A stretch of 17,146 nucleotides of DNA from Candidatus Woesearchaeota archaeon (GTDB taxonomy: Archaea > Nanobdellota > Nanobdellia > Woesearchaeales > J091): assembly GCA_003695045.1 (NCBI GenBank), contig RFJB01000152.1, positions 1 through 17,146 of the forward strand. Reading direction: 5' to 3'. Shown in pieces: positions 1 through 6,614 of this stretch. Each line of letters starts with the position of its first letter. Position 1 is the first letter of the stretch. A program made the position numbers and the translations under genes. Under the pieces are notes generated by a model that saw only the letters and a program-made list of their open reading frames with translations, did not search any database and was not told the DNA's origin.

Positions 1-377
1 GGTATCCTTGTGGCGCAGTAGGGGCAGAAATGGTACGGGCTTGCCCTCTGTCCGGAAACGAGCCGGTGGGCGTGCTGTCCTGCTGCGTGTGCAGCATGGT
101 GAATCCCGAAATTTCTCTTAACATGCGCTCTGCTCTGAAGGTGCTTTCTCTGAAGGGCTCTTCTTCTTTCTTCTTCATGGCCGAATGTTTTTATCACGCC
201 GTAGACGAACGCTCCAAGCCCTGCAATTACGAAAAGAACAAATCTGTACGACTCAGTCATGTAATTTATTATCAAAGACGCTGTGGCAACCACTGCGCCG
301 ACTATCATGTAAGCCGCTCCCGGCAGCTCTCCGCGGTGTGTTGCTCTTGCCCTGATTTCATGAGTGTTCTGTTGCAT
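1..377 (-). CDS. Two-helix membrane protein with C-terminal zinc ribbon, 3' end outside window
   Basis: I do not recognise a named family. Reading on the minus strand from an ATG at 377 gives 125 codons with no stop before the window edge. The protein starts MQQNTHEIRARATHRGELPG, then has two short hydrophobic stretches, about residues 24-41 and 46-62, which look like a transmembrane hairpin. A basic, histidine- and arginine-rich linker follows, and near the edge the motif HFCPYCATRI, the first CxxC knuckle of a zinc ribbon; the second should lie beyond base 1. The start is nested inside the 3' end of serS in another frame (20-nt overlap) and has a GGTGG ribosome-binding site 5-9 nt upstream, so it is probably translated from the serS message. 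A membrane-tethered zinc-ribbon protein is inferred from architecture only; its role is unknown. Confidence 0.62.
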   Translation of the reverse strand, partial: MQQNTHEIRARATHRGELPGAAYMIVGAVVATASLIINYMTESYRFVLFVIAGLGAFVYGVIKTFGHEEERRRALQRKHLQSRAHVKRNFGIHHAAHAAGQHAHRLVSGQRASPYHFCPYCATRI

Positions 378-1662
378 TTTTTGCCACCAATTTTTTTGTC
401 CCGCCCAGATAAGGCCATAACGCCTCAGGTATGTCCACTGTTCCGTCCTTATTCTGGAAATTCTCCAGAATTCCGACCAGCACTCGGGATGTTGCTATTG
501 CTGTGCTGTTGAGCGTGTGAAGGAAATCCCTGTTTTTCCCGTCCGTCCACCTTATGTTAAGCCGTCTTGCCTGGTAATCCGTGCAGTTGGAGCACGAAAC
601 TGCTTCCCGGTACTTTTCCTGCGCGGGCATCCATATTTCAAGGTCATATTTCTTTGCCGCTACTGTTCCTATGTCTCCTGTGCATATGTTTACTACACGA
701 TAAGGCAGTCCAAGCTCCTGGAATATTTCCTCCGCGTTTTGCAGCAGCTCCTCATGATACTTCCATGAGTCCTCCGGCTTGCAGAATATGAACTGCTCTA
801 TCTTGTTGAAGTGGTGCACTCTGAATATGCCCTTGGTGTCTTTGCCATGGCTCCCTGCTTCCTTTCTGTAGCAGGGGCTTATTCCGGCATACTTGAGCGG
901 CAGATTCTTCTCGTTTATTGTCTGGCCCATATGCAGGGCTGCAAGCGGATGCTCAGAAGTTGCTATCATGTACAGGTCTTCGCCCTCTATTTTGTAAAGC
1001 ACGTCTTCAAAGTCGTCAAGAGATGTCACGCCTTCGTACGGCTCTCTTCTCAGCATGTGGGGGGGCGCGACAGTGGTGTAGCCCTTTTTTGCCAGCTTCT
1101 CAAGCGCGAACTGCTGCAATGCCAGCTCCACTCTCACTATGTCGCCCATAAGGTAGTAGAATCTTGCCCCGGCAACCTTTGCTGCCTGCTGGAAGTCGGC
1201 CATTCCGAGCTGTTCAAGGAGGTCGGGATGAGAAACAACACTGAACTCGTGTTTGGTCTTCTTCCCCCACTCTTTTACGACTTCATTGTCTTCCTCGTCT
1301 TCTCCTTCCGGAACGCTTTCATGCAGCAGATTAGGGAGACGCATCAGGATTTTTCTGAGTTCATTTCTCATTCGTTCAGATTCATTCTCCACTTCTTCTA
1401 TTCTCTTCGGTATTTCTTTCGCTTCCGCCATGAGCTTCTCGACTTCCCCGCTGCTTCCGCCTTCTCTTTTCAGTTTCGCAATCTCTTTGCTTACCGCGTT
1501 TCTCCGCGCTCTCAGCTTTTCACGCTCCATATTCTTCCGGCGCCATTCGCTGTCCAGCTCTATTGCGCGGTCGAGCATCTTTTCGTACTCGGGATTCTTT
1601 CTCCTTTTGAGGTTCTCCCTTACCAGCTCCGGATTGGTTCGGATGAGTTTTATGTCCAGCAT
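358..1662 (-). CDS. serS: Seryl-tRNA synthetase
   Basis: Charges tRNA-Ser with serine in the cytoplasm (class II synthetase). The 434-residue length is normal for the common SerRS, not the divergent methanogen type. Residues 1-110 form the charged N-terminal helical arm (MLDIKLIRTNPELVRENLKR start, then coiled coil) that recognises the long variable arm of tRNA-Ser. The catalytic core shows the serine-binding TSE at 235-237, motif 2 around 262-290 with R266 and R281 flanking the flexible loop, and motif 3 at about 386-406 with R393. An AAGGTGG ribosome-binding site lies just upstream of the ATG. The gene follows the PIN-ATPase gene by 10 nt, and the next gene starts inside its 3' end, so the three are likely one transcript. 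A tRNA-Ser gene lies 4.5 kb away. Confidence 0.97.
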   Translation of the reverse strand: MLDIKLIRTNPELVRENLKRRKNPEYEKMLDRAIELDSEWRRKNMEREKLRARRNAVSKEIAKLKREGGSSGEVEKLMAEAKEIPKRIEEVENESERMRNELRKILMRLPNLLHESVPEGEDEEDNEVVKEWGKKTKHEFSVVSHPDLLEQLGMADFQQAAKVAGARFYYLMGDIVRVELALQQFALEKLAKKGYTTVAPPHMLRREPYEGVTSLDDFEDVLYKIEGEDLYMIATSEHPLAALHMGQTINEKNLPLKYAGISPCYRKEAGSHGKDTKGIFRVHHFNKIEQFIFCKPEDSWKYHEELLQNAEEIFQELGLPYRVVNICTGDIGTVAAKKYDLEIWMPAQEKYREAVSCSNCTDYQARRLNIRWTDGKNRDFLHTLNSTAIATSRVLVGILENFQNKDGTVDIPEALWPYLGGTKKLVAKNATEHS

Positions 1663-1672
1663 GATGCCACCT

Positions 1673-3529
1673 TTATTCTTTCAGCTTAATTTCGACTTCG
1701 TCTCCGAATGTTATTGCATCTGCAAGTATTTTTCCTATTTTATTCTTTCTCTGCACTTTTATAACTCCTTTTTTTCCGACAGCGACAGTCATGACATAAT
1801 CTCCGTTGTGGAGGATGTCCACATTCCTGTTTGCCAGCTCGGGATTGAGGTAAAAGACCACGCTGTTTTTTGATATTTTTGTGTCAAATGATAGCGTTTT
1901 GGACGAGCTGCCGGATGCCTTCCTCTTTGCGTCCTTTGGCATCTCTTTGACTTCAATGCTCAGTCCGAGTTCCCTCTCAAGTTCTGAAACCCTTTTTCCC
2001 TGCTTTCCGATTATCTTTGACATTTCGCTTTTGGGAGCGTACACTATGCACTTGTTGTCCGAAACGAGTTCAGCATACGCATCAGGAGAGATTTCCCTTA
2101 TTCTTTCGGTTATCCCCTGCGAGGCAAGCTTGTGGATCGGCTTTTCTGTTTTTGCTCCGACGGGAACCACAACGGTTTCCTCGCCGTAGGAGTATAATTC
2201 GTATTCCATGCGCTGGCTTTCAAAGTCGCTTACCACGACAACAGGCCTTGCGAGGTCGGCTTCCGTCATTCCTTCCGGAACCTTTACTGTCATTTTCAAA
2301 CCGAGCGTTTTTTGAGGCACACCGTCTTTTATGAATATTACAGTGTCCACAACCTGGGGAATGACTCCGAGTTCTATCCTGCCTACAAATCTCTGTATTG
2401 CGTCTATCGGTGTTGTGGCGTGCATCACGCCCACCATTCCCACTCCCGACAATCTCATATCTGCGAACAGCCGGAAGTCCTCTGTGTTTCTCATTTCGTC
2501 AAATATGGTGTAGTCGGGTCTTGAAAGCAGAAGTATGTCGTGGACCTCTTCCGGCGAGCCGTGGCTTATTGCGTACTGGGTTATTGATTCCGGCAGAACA
2601 AGGTCCCTTGGCGCTTCAACCGTCTTGACTATCTTGCCTGTTGATGCGTAGTGTTCGCAGAGCGCCTGTGCAAAGGTTGACTTTCCGTGTCCCGGGGCTC
2701 CTGCTATGAGGATTCCCTCCGCCTGCTCTGCAATCCTTTTCATAAGCTTCTCTGAAAGTTTATAATCCTCAAGGCTGAGCCGCTTTACAGGCCTTACTGC
2801 CGTGATTTCCCAGCCGTCCGAAAAGGGCGGCTTTGTGATTACTATTCTGTAATTTCCCAGCTGGATTATTGTGGAGCCGGGCCTTTCTATTTCTATGAAT
2901 CCGTCAGTTCGTATATTCGCTTCCTCTATTATTTCCCTTGCTATTGACTGGACATCCTCCCTTTTAAGCGTCTTTTCAGTTACCTTTTCAAAAGTCCAGC
3001 TTCCGGGTCGTCCCTTTTTTGCGATGGGCTCCATGTTCTCTCTAAGATGCACCGACATTGTTGTTTCGTCAAAGAACGAGTCCAGTTTGAGTTTCTTCTT
3101 TTTTGAGACCAGCTCTTCAAATATTACCCTGACACCCTTTGCTTTTGCTATTTCTGCCTGCACCCTGTCTGCAGTGTACAGAACAGCGTCTGATTCGTAT
3201 GCAAGGTCTCTTATCAGGGAATCTATCTCTCCGAGTTTGGCTTTCTGAATTTCGTGGATGCTGGGTTTTCGTCCTGCAAACTCAACCTCTATTCCGATGT
3301 CTTCTGCTATGCTTCTTATTCTCTTTATCTCTTCTATTCCCAGAAAGCCGATTGCCTTGTTTTCGTTCGCCTGGTGTTCAAGTTCGCTTATTGCCGCTTC
3401 GTGAATCAGAACCTTCTCTGCGGTTATCTTCCCTTTCTTGAGCTTCTCCGAAAGGAGTCCTTCAATGATTATTGATGTGTCTGGAACTATTGTTTCAACG
3501 GTCTCGTTCTGGATATCCTGTTTTTTCAT
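1673..3529 (-). CDS. PIN domain / secretion-ATPase-like / KH protein (PINA, COG1855 type)
   Basis: The 618-residue protein has the layout of archaeal PINA, a PIN-domain ATPase reported in Sulfolobus to form a hexamer that works with the Hjm helicase and Hjc resolvase on Holliday junctions. Residues 1-145 are a PIN nuclease fold with acidic residues D17 (PDTS), E49, D103 and D121. A PilT/type II secretion-like RecA domain follows, with Walker A GAPGHGKST at 277-285 and Walker B TIFDEMR (D344, E345). A KH domain with IIGKQGKR lies at about 494-530, and a basic, beta-rich C terminus at 555-618. The ATG has a GAGGG ribosome-binding site 9 nt upstream. The transglutaminase gene ends 78 bp upstream and serS begins 10 nt downstream. 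The family name rests on domain order; the in vivo role here is inferred. Confidence 0.9.
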   Translation of the reverse strand: MKKQDIQNETVETIVPDTSIIIEGLLSEKLKKGKITAEKVLIHEAAISELEHQANENKAIGFLGIEEIKRIRSIAEDIGIEVEFAGRKPSIHEIQKAKLGEIDSLIRDLAYESDAVLYTADRVQAEIAKAKGVRVIFEELVSKKKKLKLDSFFDETTMSVHLRENMEPIAKKGRPGSWTFEKVTEKTLKREDVQSIAREIIEEANIRTDGFIEIERPGSTIIQLGNYRIVITKPPFSDGWEITAVRPVKRLSLEDYKLSEKLMKRIAEQAEGILIAGAPGHGKSTFAQALCEHYASTGKIVKTVEAPRDLVLPESITQYAISHGSPEEVHDILLLSRPDYTIFDEMRNTEDFRLFADMRLSGVGMVGVMHATTPIDAIQRFVGRIELGVIPQVVDTVIFIKDGVPQKTLGLKMTVKVPEGMTEADLARPVVVVSDFESQRMEYELYSYGEETVVVPVGAKTEKPIHKLASQGITERIREISPDAYAELVSDNKCIVYAPKSEMSKIIGKQGKRVSELERELGLSIEVKEMPKDAKRKASGSSSKTLSFDTKISKNSVVFYLNPELANRNVDILHNGDYVMTVAVGKKGVIKVQRKNKIGKILADAITFGDEVEIKLKE

Positions 3530-3607
3530 TGGTTCATCCCTCTTTTAGCGTTCCGCTCTTATTGCATTGTCATTAATTGGATTCCCTTAATTTTTCATCA
3601 GATTTTG

Positions 3608-5740
3608 TTACCATAACTCTCTTTTGTTCTTCTTGCCAAGGATGATTGTGCTCACTATTATAAAGATAACTAAGCTTACGACAAGGGTCTGCCAGTTTAG
3701 CAGGTTTTTCCCGAGTGTGATTGCTTCGTTTCCAGTGCTTTTCACAATTTCATCTGCAAAGTCAATTATCCTGTTTGTCAGGGATGCGTCTGTCCTGTTT
3801 ATGAAGAACTCTCTTCTGGTCTGGTATGTTTCGCCGTTAAGCCCCTCGTAAGTTGCCAGGATGACGAACTTGTTTTCTTTTCTTGCCAGCACGCTTCCCT
3901 CTATGTTGATTATGAACTTTTTGTCTCTTTCAAGCTCTTTTATGTTCCATGTTTTTTTGTTCGGCCCCTGCAGAAGTTCCACTTTCAGGTTTCGCGGAAT
4001 TCCTTTTGATTCTTTTTTCAGGGAGAATTCAACCGAGAACTTTTCCGAGCCGTTGACTTCACGGGGGTAGGTCACGTTTTCAATTTTTAGCGACGGCTTT
4101 TCCTCCAGGCTCACAGTCAGGTACTCCGTTTTGCTCACAAGTTCGTTTGATGCTTTAATTCTTATCTCTTTCTTGCCCGTTTCCTCCTCCGGGAAGTGCT
4201 TTTGAAACACAACTTCTGTTTGCTGCGCTATTCCGAGATTGACTTCCTTGCATTCTTCTCCGCTGCACACCTCAAGCCCTTCAACACTTCTTGTTCCTGT
4301 GTTCTCGATTGTGCAGGTCACGTTAGTGCTTGAGTTGGGATATATGCTTTCCGGCTCTGCTTCACACGTCATTTCTATGCTGTCTGAGTAAACCTTCTCT
4401 TCTTCTTCCTGAAGGTCTTCAATCACTTTTTCTATGTCTTCCCTGCTGTATACCGCTTCTCCTTCCGCGGCTTTGAAAGTAGCGTAGGCGCTCGCGTTGC
4501 GGGCGCTGAAAACTCCTGTCTTGAAGGTGTATATGAAGTTGGAATCAAGCTCATCCGAGACATGAAGCAGCCACATCACGTCCTTTTCAGAATTGGGCTC
4601 GAGAAGCACATGCTTCTTGCTTTCTCCAATTATTTCAAGCCCGTTTGTCTGGCTTATCTGCAATCTTGTCGGAACATAATAGTCGTTTTCGTTTCTGATT
4701 TTTGCGATGAGAAGATTGTATGAGCCGAATCCTGTTTTGTCCTTGAGCATTTCTGCCTGAATACTGACAAGCGGCTTTACGTTCTCCCCTTCTCCCATCA
4801 CTTCTGTCTTTATGTCCAGCGGCTCGGTTTCAAGCTTCACAAGGTATCCCTCCCATTCATACCTTGTTGATGTGTCTCCCGGATCCAGTGATGTCTTAAG
4901 CTTCACATGCGTAGCGTCAACATATCCCAGCTCTCCGTAGGTAAAGTCAAAGGGCACCCAGCCGTACTCAGGGAAGTAAACTTCTGCCCATGCGTGCGGC
5001 CCGAACCCCTGTATGACGTCAAGGTTGGAGTATGCCACTCCGGAAACATATCTGGCAGGTATGCCGACCGCTCTGGCAAGGGCTATGAACAGCGTGGAAT
5101 ACTCGTCGCACACGCCCTTTCTGTTTTCCAGTATCCAGGATGCGCTTTCCACTCTGTTGCTTACCGTAATGTCGTATTTCAGGTTGTTCATTATCCAGTC
5201 GGCGATGCTGAAGACCGCCTTGAACAGGTCGTCCTTTCCTTCAGTGAGTTCTGATGCAAGTTCGACTATGGCCGGGTCTGATATGTCTATGTTCTCCGTT
5301 TCTTTCAGGTATTTTTTCACGCTCTGGGGGATGTCGCTTTTTGCTACCGGAAAAGGCACTTTGCTGTTTACTCTGTGAAGAAAGTGTTTTGTTTTCACAG
5401 TTGCGTCAACTTTGAATGCGAGTTTTCCCATCTCCGGATTTGTCCATCTGAAGATGTATCCGTCCTTTGACTCTGCCGGCGCCGGCTGGATGTCGATTCT
5501 TTCCACGTGCTGGTTCAGGTCGTCTTTGGGCATGAAGCTGAGGTTTGCCTGGACATAGTTTATGTAGCTCTTCTCTCCGAGAGAAACCAGTTTCATTTCA
5601 GCTCCCAGCTGAACTCTCAGCTTTGCGCTGTCAAGGTAAAGGTATTTCTCCTCGCTTGCCGCGGCGCTTGAGAACACCAGTGCTGCCACAAGTGCGAAAA
5701 GCAGTGCGCGTTTCAGATTCTTCCGAGAGTTTATACTCAT
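3608..5740 (-). CDS. Secreted transglutaminase-like protein with C-terminal membrane anchor
   Basis: Exported protein of 710 residues. A basic N terminus and hydrophobic core at residues 11-29 form a signal peptide, probably cleaved near SSAAAS-EE. The transglutaminase-like core at about 165-290 has the papain-type triad: C211 in GVCDEYS, H249 in GPHAWAEV and D265 in VPFDFTYGE. Such domains act as thiol proteases, peptidases or crosslinkers; the substrate is unknown. About 455-660 resembles one or two immunoglobulin-like/CARDB modules with an internal cysteine cluster and several N-glycosylation sequons (NSS, NVT, NGS, NRT). A transmembrane helix at about 682-702 followed by KKNKR places the catalytic part outside the cell. 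The ATG has an AGAGGG ribosome-binding site. The promoter lies near 5925, so the message should carry a leader of about 155 nt. A second transglutaminase-like gene is at 15856-16611. Confidence 0.88.
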   Translation of the reverse strand: MSINSRKNLKRALLFALVAALVFSSAAASEEKYLYLDSAKLRVQLGAEMKLVSLGEKSYINYVQANLSFMPKDDLNQHVERIDIQPAPAESKDGYIFRWTNPEMGKLAFKVDATVKTKHFLHRVNSKVPFPVAKSDIPQSVKKYLKETENIDISDPAIVELASELTEGKDDLFKAVFSIADWIMNNLKYDITVSNRVESASWILENRKGVCDEYSTLFIALARAVGIPARYVSGVAYSNLDVIQGFGPHAWAEVYFPEYGWVPFDFTYGELGYVDATHVKLKTSLDPGDTSTRYEWEGYLVKLETEPLDIKTEVMGEGENVKPLVSIQAEMLKDKTGFGSYNLLIAKIRNENDYYVPTRLQISQTNGLEIIGESKKHVLLEPNSEKDVMWLLHVSDELDSNFIYTFKTGVFSARNASAYATFKAAEGEAVYSREDIEKVIEDLQEEEEKVYSDSIEMTCEAEPESIYPNSSTNVTCTIENTGTRSVEGLEVCSGEECKEVNLGIAQQTEVVFQKHFPEEETGKKEIRIKASNELVSKTEYLTVSLEEKPSLKIENVTYPREVNGSEKFSVEFSLKKESKGIPRNLKVELLQGPNKKTWNIKELERDKKFIINIEGSVLARKENKFVILATYEGLNGETYQTRREFFINRTDASLTNRIIDFADEIVKSTGNEAITLGKNLLNWQTLVVSLVIFIIVSTIILGKKNKRELW

Positions 5741-5919
5741 CTTGCCCTCTTTTTTTCGGGTTTTATTTTTGACTTCCCGCCTTCTCGTGCAGGCGTTTTC
5801 TCTTCTCGGTTTTCTTTTATGGGAGTTCAGTTGATTCAGTTTGTCTTCTCTGTTGCTTTCTTCTCTTTCGCGTTTCTTCTCTTTTAACTAATCTGTTCTC
5901 TTTCAACTACTCTGAATTT

Positions 5920-5935
5920 AATTTATAAACCTTTG
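5920..5935 (-). promoter_or_regulatory. BRE/TATA promoter of the transglutaminase gene
   Basis: Read on the minus strand: AAAGG immediately followed by TTTATAAATTAA, a good archaeal BRE plus TATA box. Initiation about 26 nt downstream (near 5899) would give a leader of about 158 nt ahead of the ATG at 5740. The leader is purine-rich, with the segment AAAGAGAAGAAA occurring twice. The position is inferred from consensus spacing. Confidence 0.72.
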
Positions 5936-6045
5936 CTCTTAAAGAGCCGGTGTGTCTTTCATATTATTCGCCTGGTTGTCAGTTTATCCTGTTAGTCATG
6001 CTGGCTGGCGCTTGTTCGCGACTTTCAGGAGGGAAAAATACGCCA

Positions 6046-6060
6046 CAACATTTATAAAGG
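6046..6060 (+). promoter_or_regulatory. TATA box upstream of hairpin RNA and tRNA-Ser
   Basis: TTTATAAA at 6051-6058 preceded by ACAACA. The tRNA starts at 6133, about 78 nt from the box centre, so usual spacing puts initiation near 6078-6082. That is well upstream of the tRNA and at the 5' base of the hairpin at 6078. No better TATA box lies nearer the tRNA. Confidence 0.7.
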
Positions 6061-6074
6061 GGGTGTTTATCCGG

Positions 6075-6129
6075 GATTGCGCAGGAGACATCGAGAAGCA
6101 TCATAAGATGCTACGAGTGCTGCGCATTC
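6075..6129 (+). ncRNA. Nested hairpin RNA element directly upstream of tRNA-Ser
   Basis: TGCGCAG (6078-6084) pairs perfectly with CTGCGCA (6120-6126), and two more pairs form beyond a T-T mismatch (6075-6076 with 6128-6129). Inside, AGCATC (6097-6102) pairs with GATGCT (6107-6112) around the loop ATAA. The two helices are separated by an asymmetric internal loop of 12 and 7 nt. The predicted transcription start coincides with the base of the outer stem. I see no box C/D, no ACA box and no kink-turn, so it is neither a recognisable C/D nor H/ACA guide. It may be an RNA in its own right released by tRNA 5' processing, or only a structured tRNA leader. Confidence 0.42.
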
Positions 6130-6132
6130 AAT

Positions 6133-6259
6133 GCCGCGGTCGCATAGCCTGGCCATTGCGGAGGATTGCTAAGGGCTGGAAGTCCTTGCGGAGCCCTGCT
6201 TGGCCTTGCAAACATCCTCTGTCCTTCGGGACACGTGGGTTCAAATCCCACCCGCGGCG
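6133..6259 (+). tRNA. tRNA-Ser(GCT) with 42-nt intron
   Basis: Acceptor strand GCCGCGG (6133-6139) pairs with CCGCGGC (6252-6258), and discriminator G6259 is as expected for serine. The anticodon stem is GAGGA (6161-6165) with TCCTC (6215-6219). The mature loop TTGCTAA gives anticodon GCT (6168-6170), reading AGC/AGT. The long variable arm is GTCC-TTCG-GGAC and the T arm is GTGGG-TTCAAAT-CCCAC. No CCA is encoded. An intron at 6172-6213 lies between positions 37 and 38: central helix TTGC (6166-6169) with GCAA (6208-6211) is flanked by 3-nt bulges TAA (6170-6172) and ACA (6212-6214), so both cuts fall after the second bulge base, as archaeal splicing endonuclease does in bulge-helix-bulge sites. 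It is served by the SerRS encoded nearby. Confidence 0.95.
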
Positions 6260-6426
6260 TTCTTTTTCATTCTGTTTCAATCCAGTGCTGTTTTGACTGG
6301 GTTTGCCTTTCTCTCTCTTCTTGTTATCTGTCCCTTCTTGTCTTTTGCCGCTCTGCGGAGCCGGTCGAGCCTCTGCAAAGCGGAGACGCCTCTTTCGCGG
6401 CTGGATTGGAAGTTGATCAGCATTAA

Positions 6427-6493
6427 GAAACAGAACCTTCTGAAATAGAACATCAGGAAATATGAAACAGAACATTAGGAAACAGAAAAGAGG
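6427..6493 (+). repeat. Degenerate 15-bp tandem repeat upstream of antiporter promoter
   Basis: Four units aligned on GAAACAGAACATTAG: 6427-6441 (GAAACAGAACCTTCT), 6442-6456 (GAAATAGAACATCAG), a 7-bp partial GAAATAT at 6457-6463, 6464-6478 (GAAACAGAACATTAG) and 6479-6493 (GAAACAGAAAAGAGG). It ends 12-15 bp before the TATA box, so it could be a protein-binding upstream element or simple slippage. Confidence 0.6.
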
Positions 6494-6503
6494 GATAAAA
6501 AGA

Positions 6504-6517
6504 GGAAATTTATAAAT
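6504..6517 (+). promoter_or_regulatory. TATA promoter of the antiporter gene
   Basis: GGAAATTTATAAATG with TTTATAAA at 6509-6516. Usual spacing puts the start near 6539 and a leader of about 75 nt before the ATG at 6615. The leader contains a GAGGTG ribosome-binding site at 6602-6607. Confidence 0.65.
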
Positions 6518-6614
6518 GACCGCTTTCATTTGTTAGATTGTTGTTGAGTTATTGTTGGGTTAACTGGCTGTTGAAGTTCCGTTTATTGGCTCGTTTCAAA
6601 AAGAGGTGTTTTGA

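Larger units (their letters stand above)
5741..6132. other. Divergent intergenic region without a protein gene
   Basis: This 392-bp stretch holds the minus-strand transglutaminase promoter and purine-rich leader on the left, and on the right the plus-strand promoter and hairpin element ahead of the tRNA. I see no credible small protein gene. The segment 5950-6040 has no feature I can name. Confidence 0.6.
6260..6614. other. Intergenic region between tRNA-Ser and antiporter
   Basis: No protein gene is supportable here. Immediately 3' of the tRNA is a T-rich tract (6260-6310) suited to archaeal termination. At 6348-6401 short GC-rich helices cluster: CCGC/GCGG at 6349-6359, CTCTGC-AAA-GCGGAG at 6371-6385, and an outer GCCGC/GCGGC pair closing 6348-6401. 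A degenerate 15-bp tandem repeat fills 6427-6493, then a TATA box and a 5' leader of about 75 nt for the antiporter gene. The long minus-strand reading frame across this stretch runs antisense through the tRNA and is not credible. Confidence 0.6.

Noticed and set aside
811..1689. Long plus-strand reading frame (292 codons) opposite serS
   Set aside because: It is fully antisense to a clear seryl-tRNA synthetase, has no recognisable domain, and mirrors that gene's codon pattern.
6085..6119. Box C/D or H/ACA guide RNA in the tRNA leader
   Set aside because: No RTGATGA/CTGA boxes, no terminal ACA at the proper distance and no kink-turn signature.
6427..6493. CRISPR array
   Set aside because: Units are contiguous, without unique spacers, degenerate and only 15 bp; no cas gene is present.
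6128..6529. Minus-strand reading frame of 133 codons
   Set aside because: It runs antisense through the whole tRNA-Ser and the repeat array, has no ribosome-binding site and no protein-like pattern.
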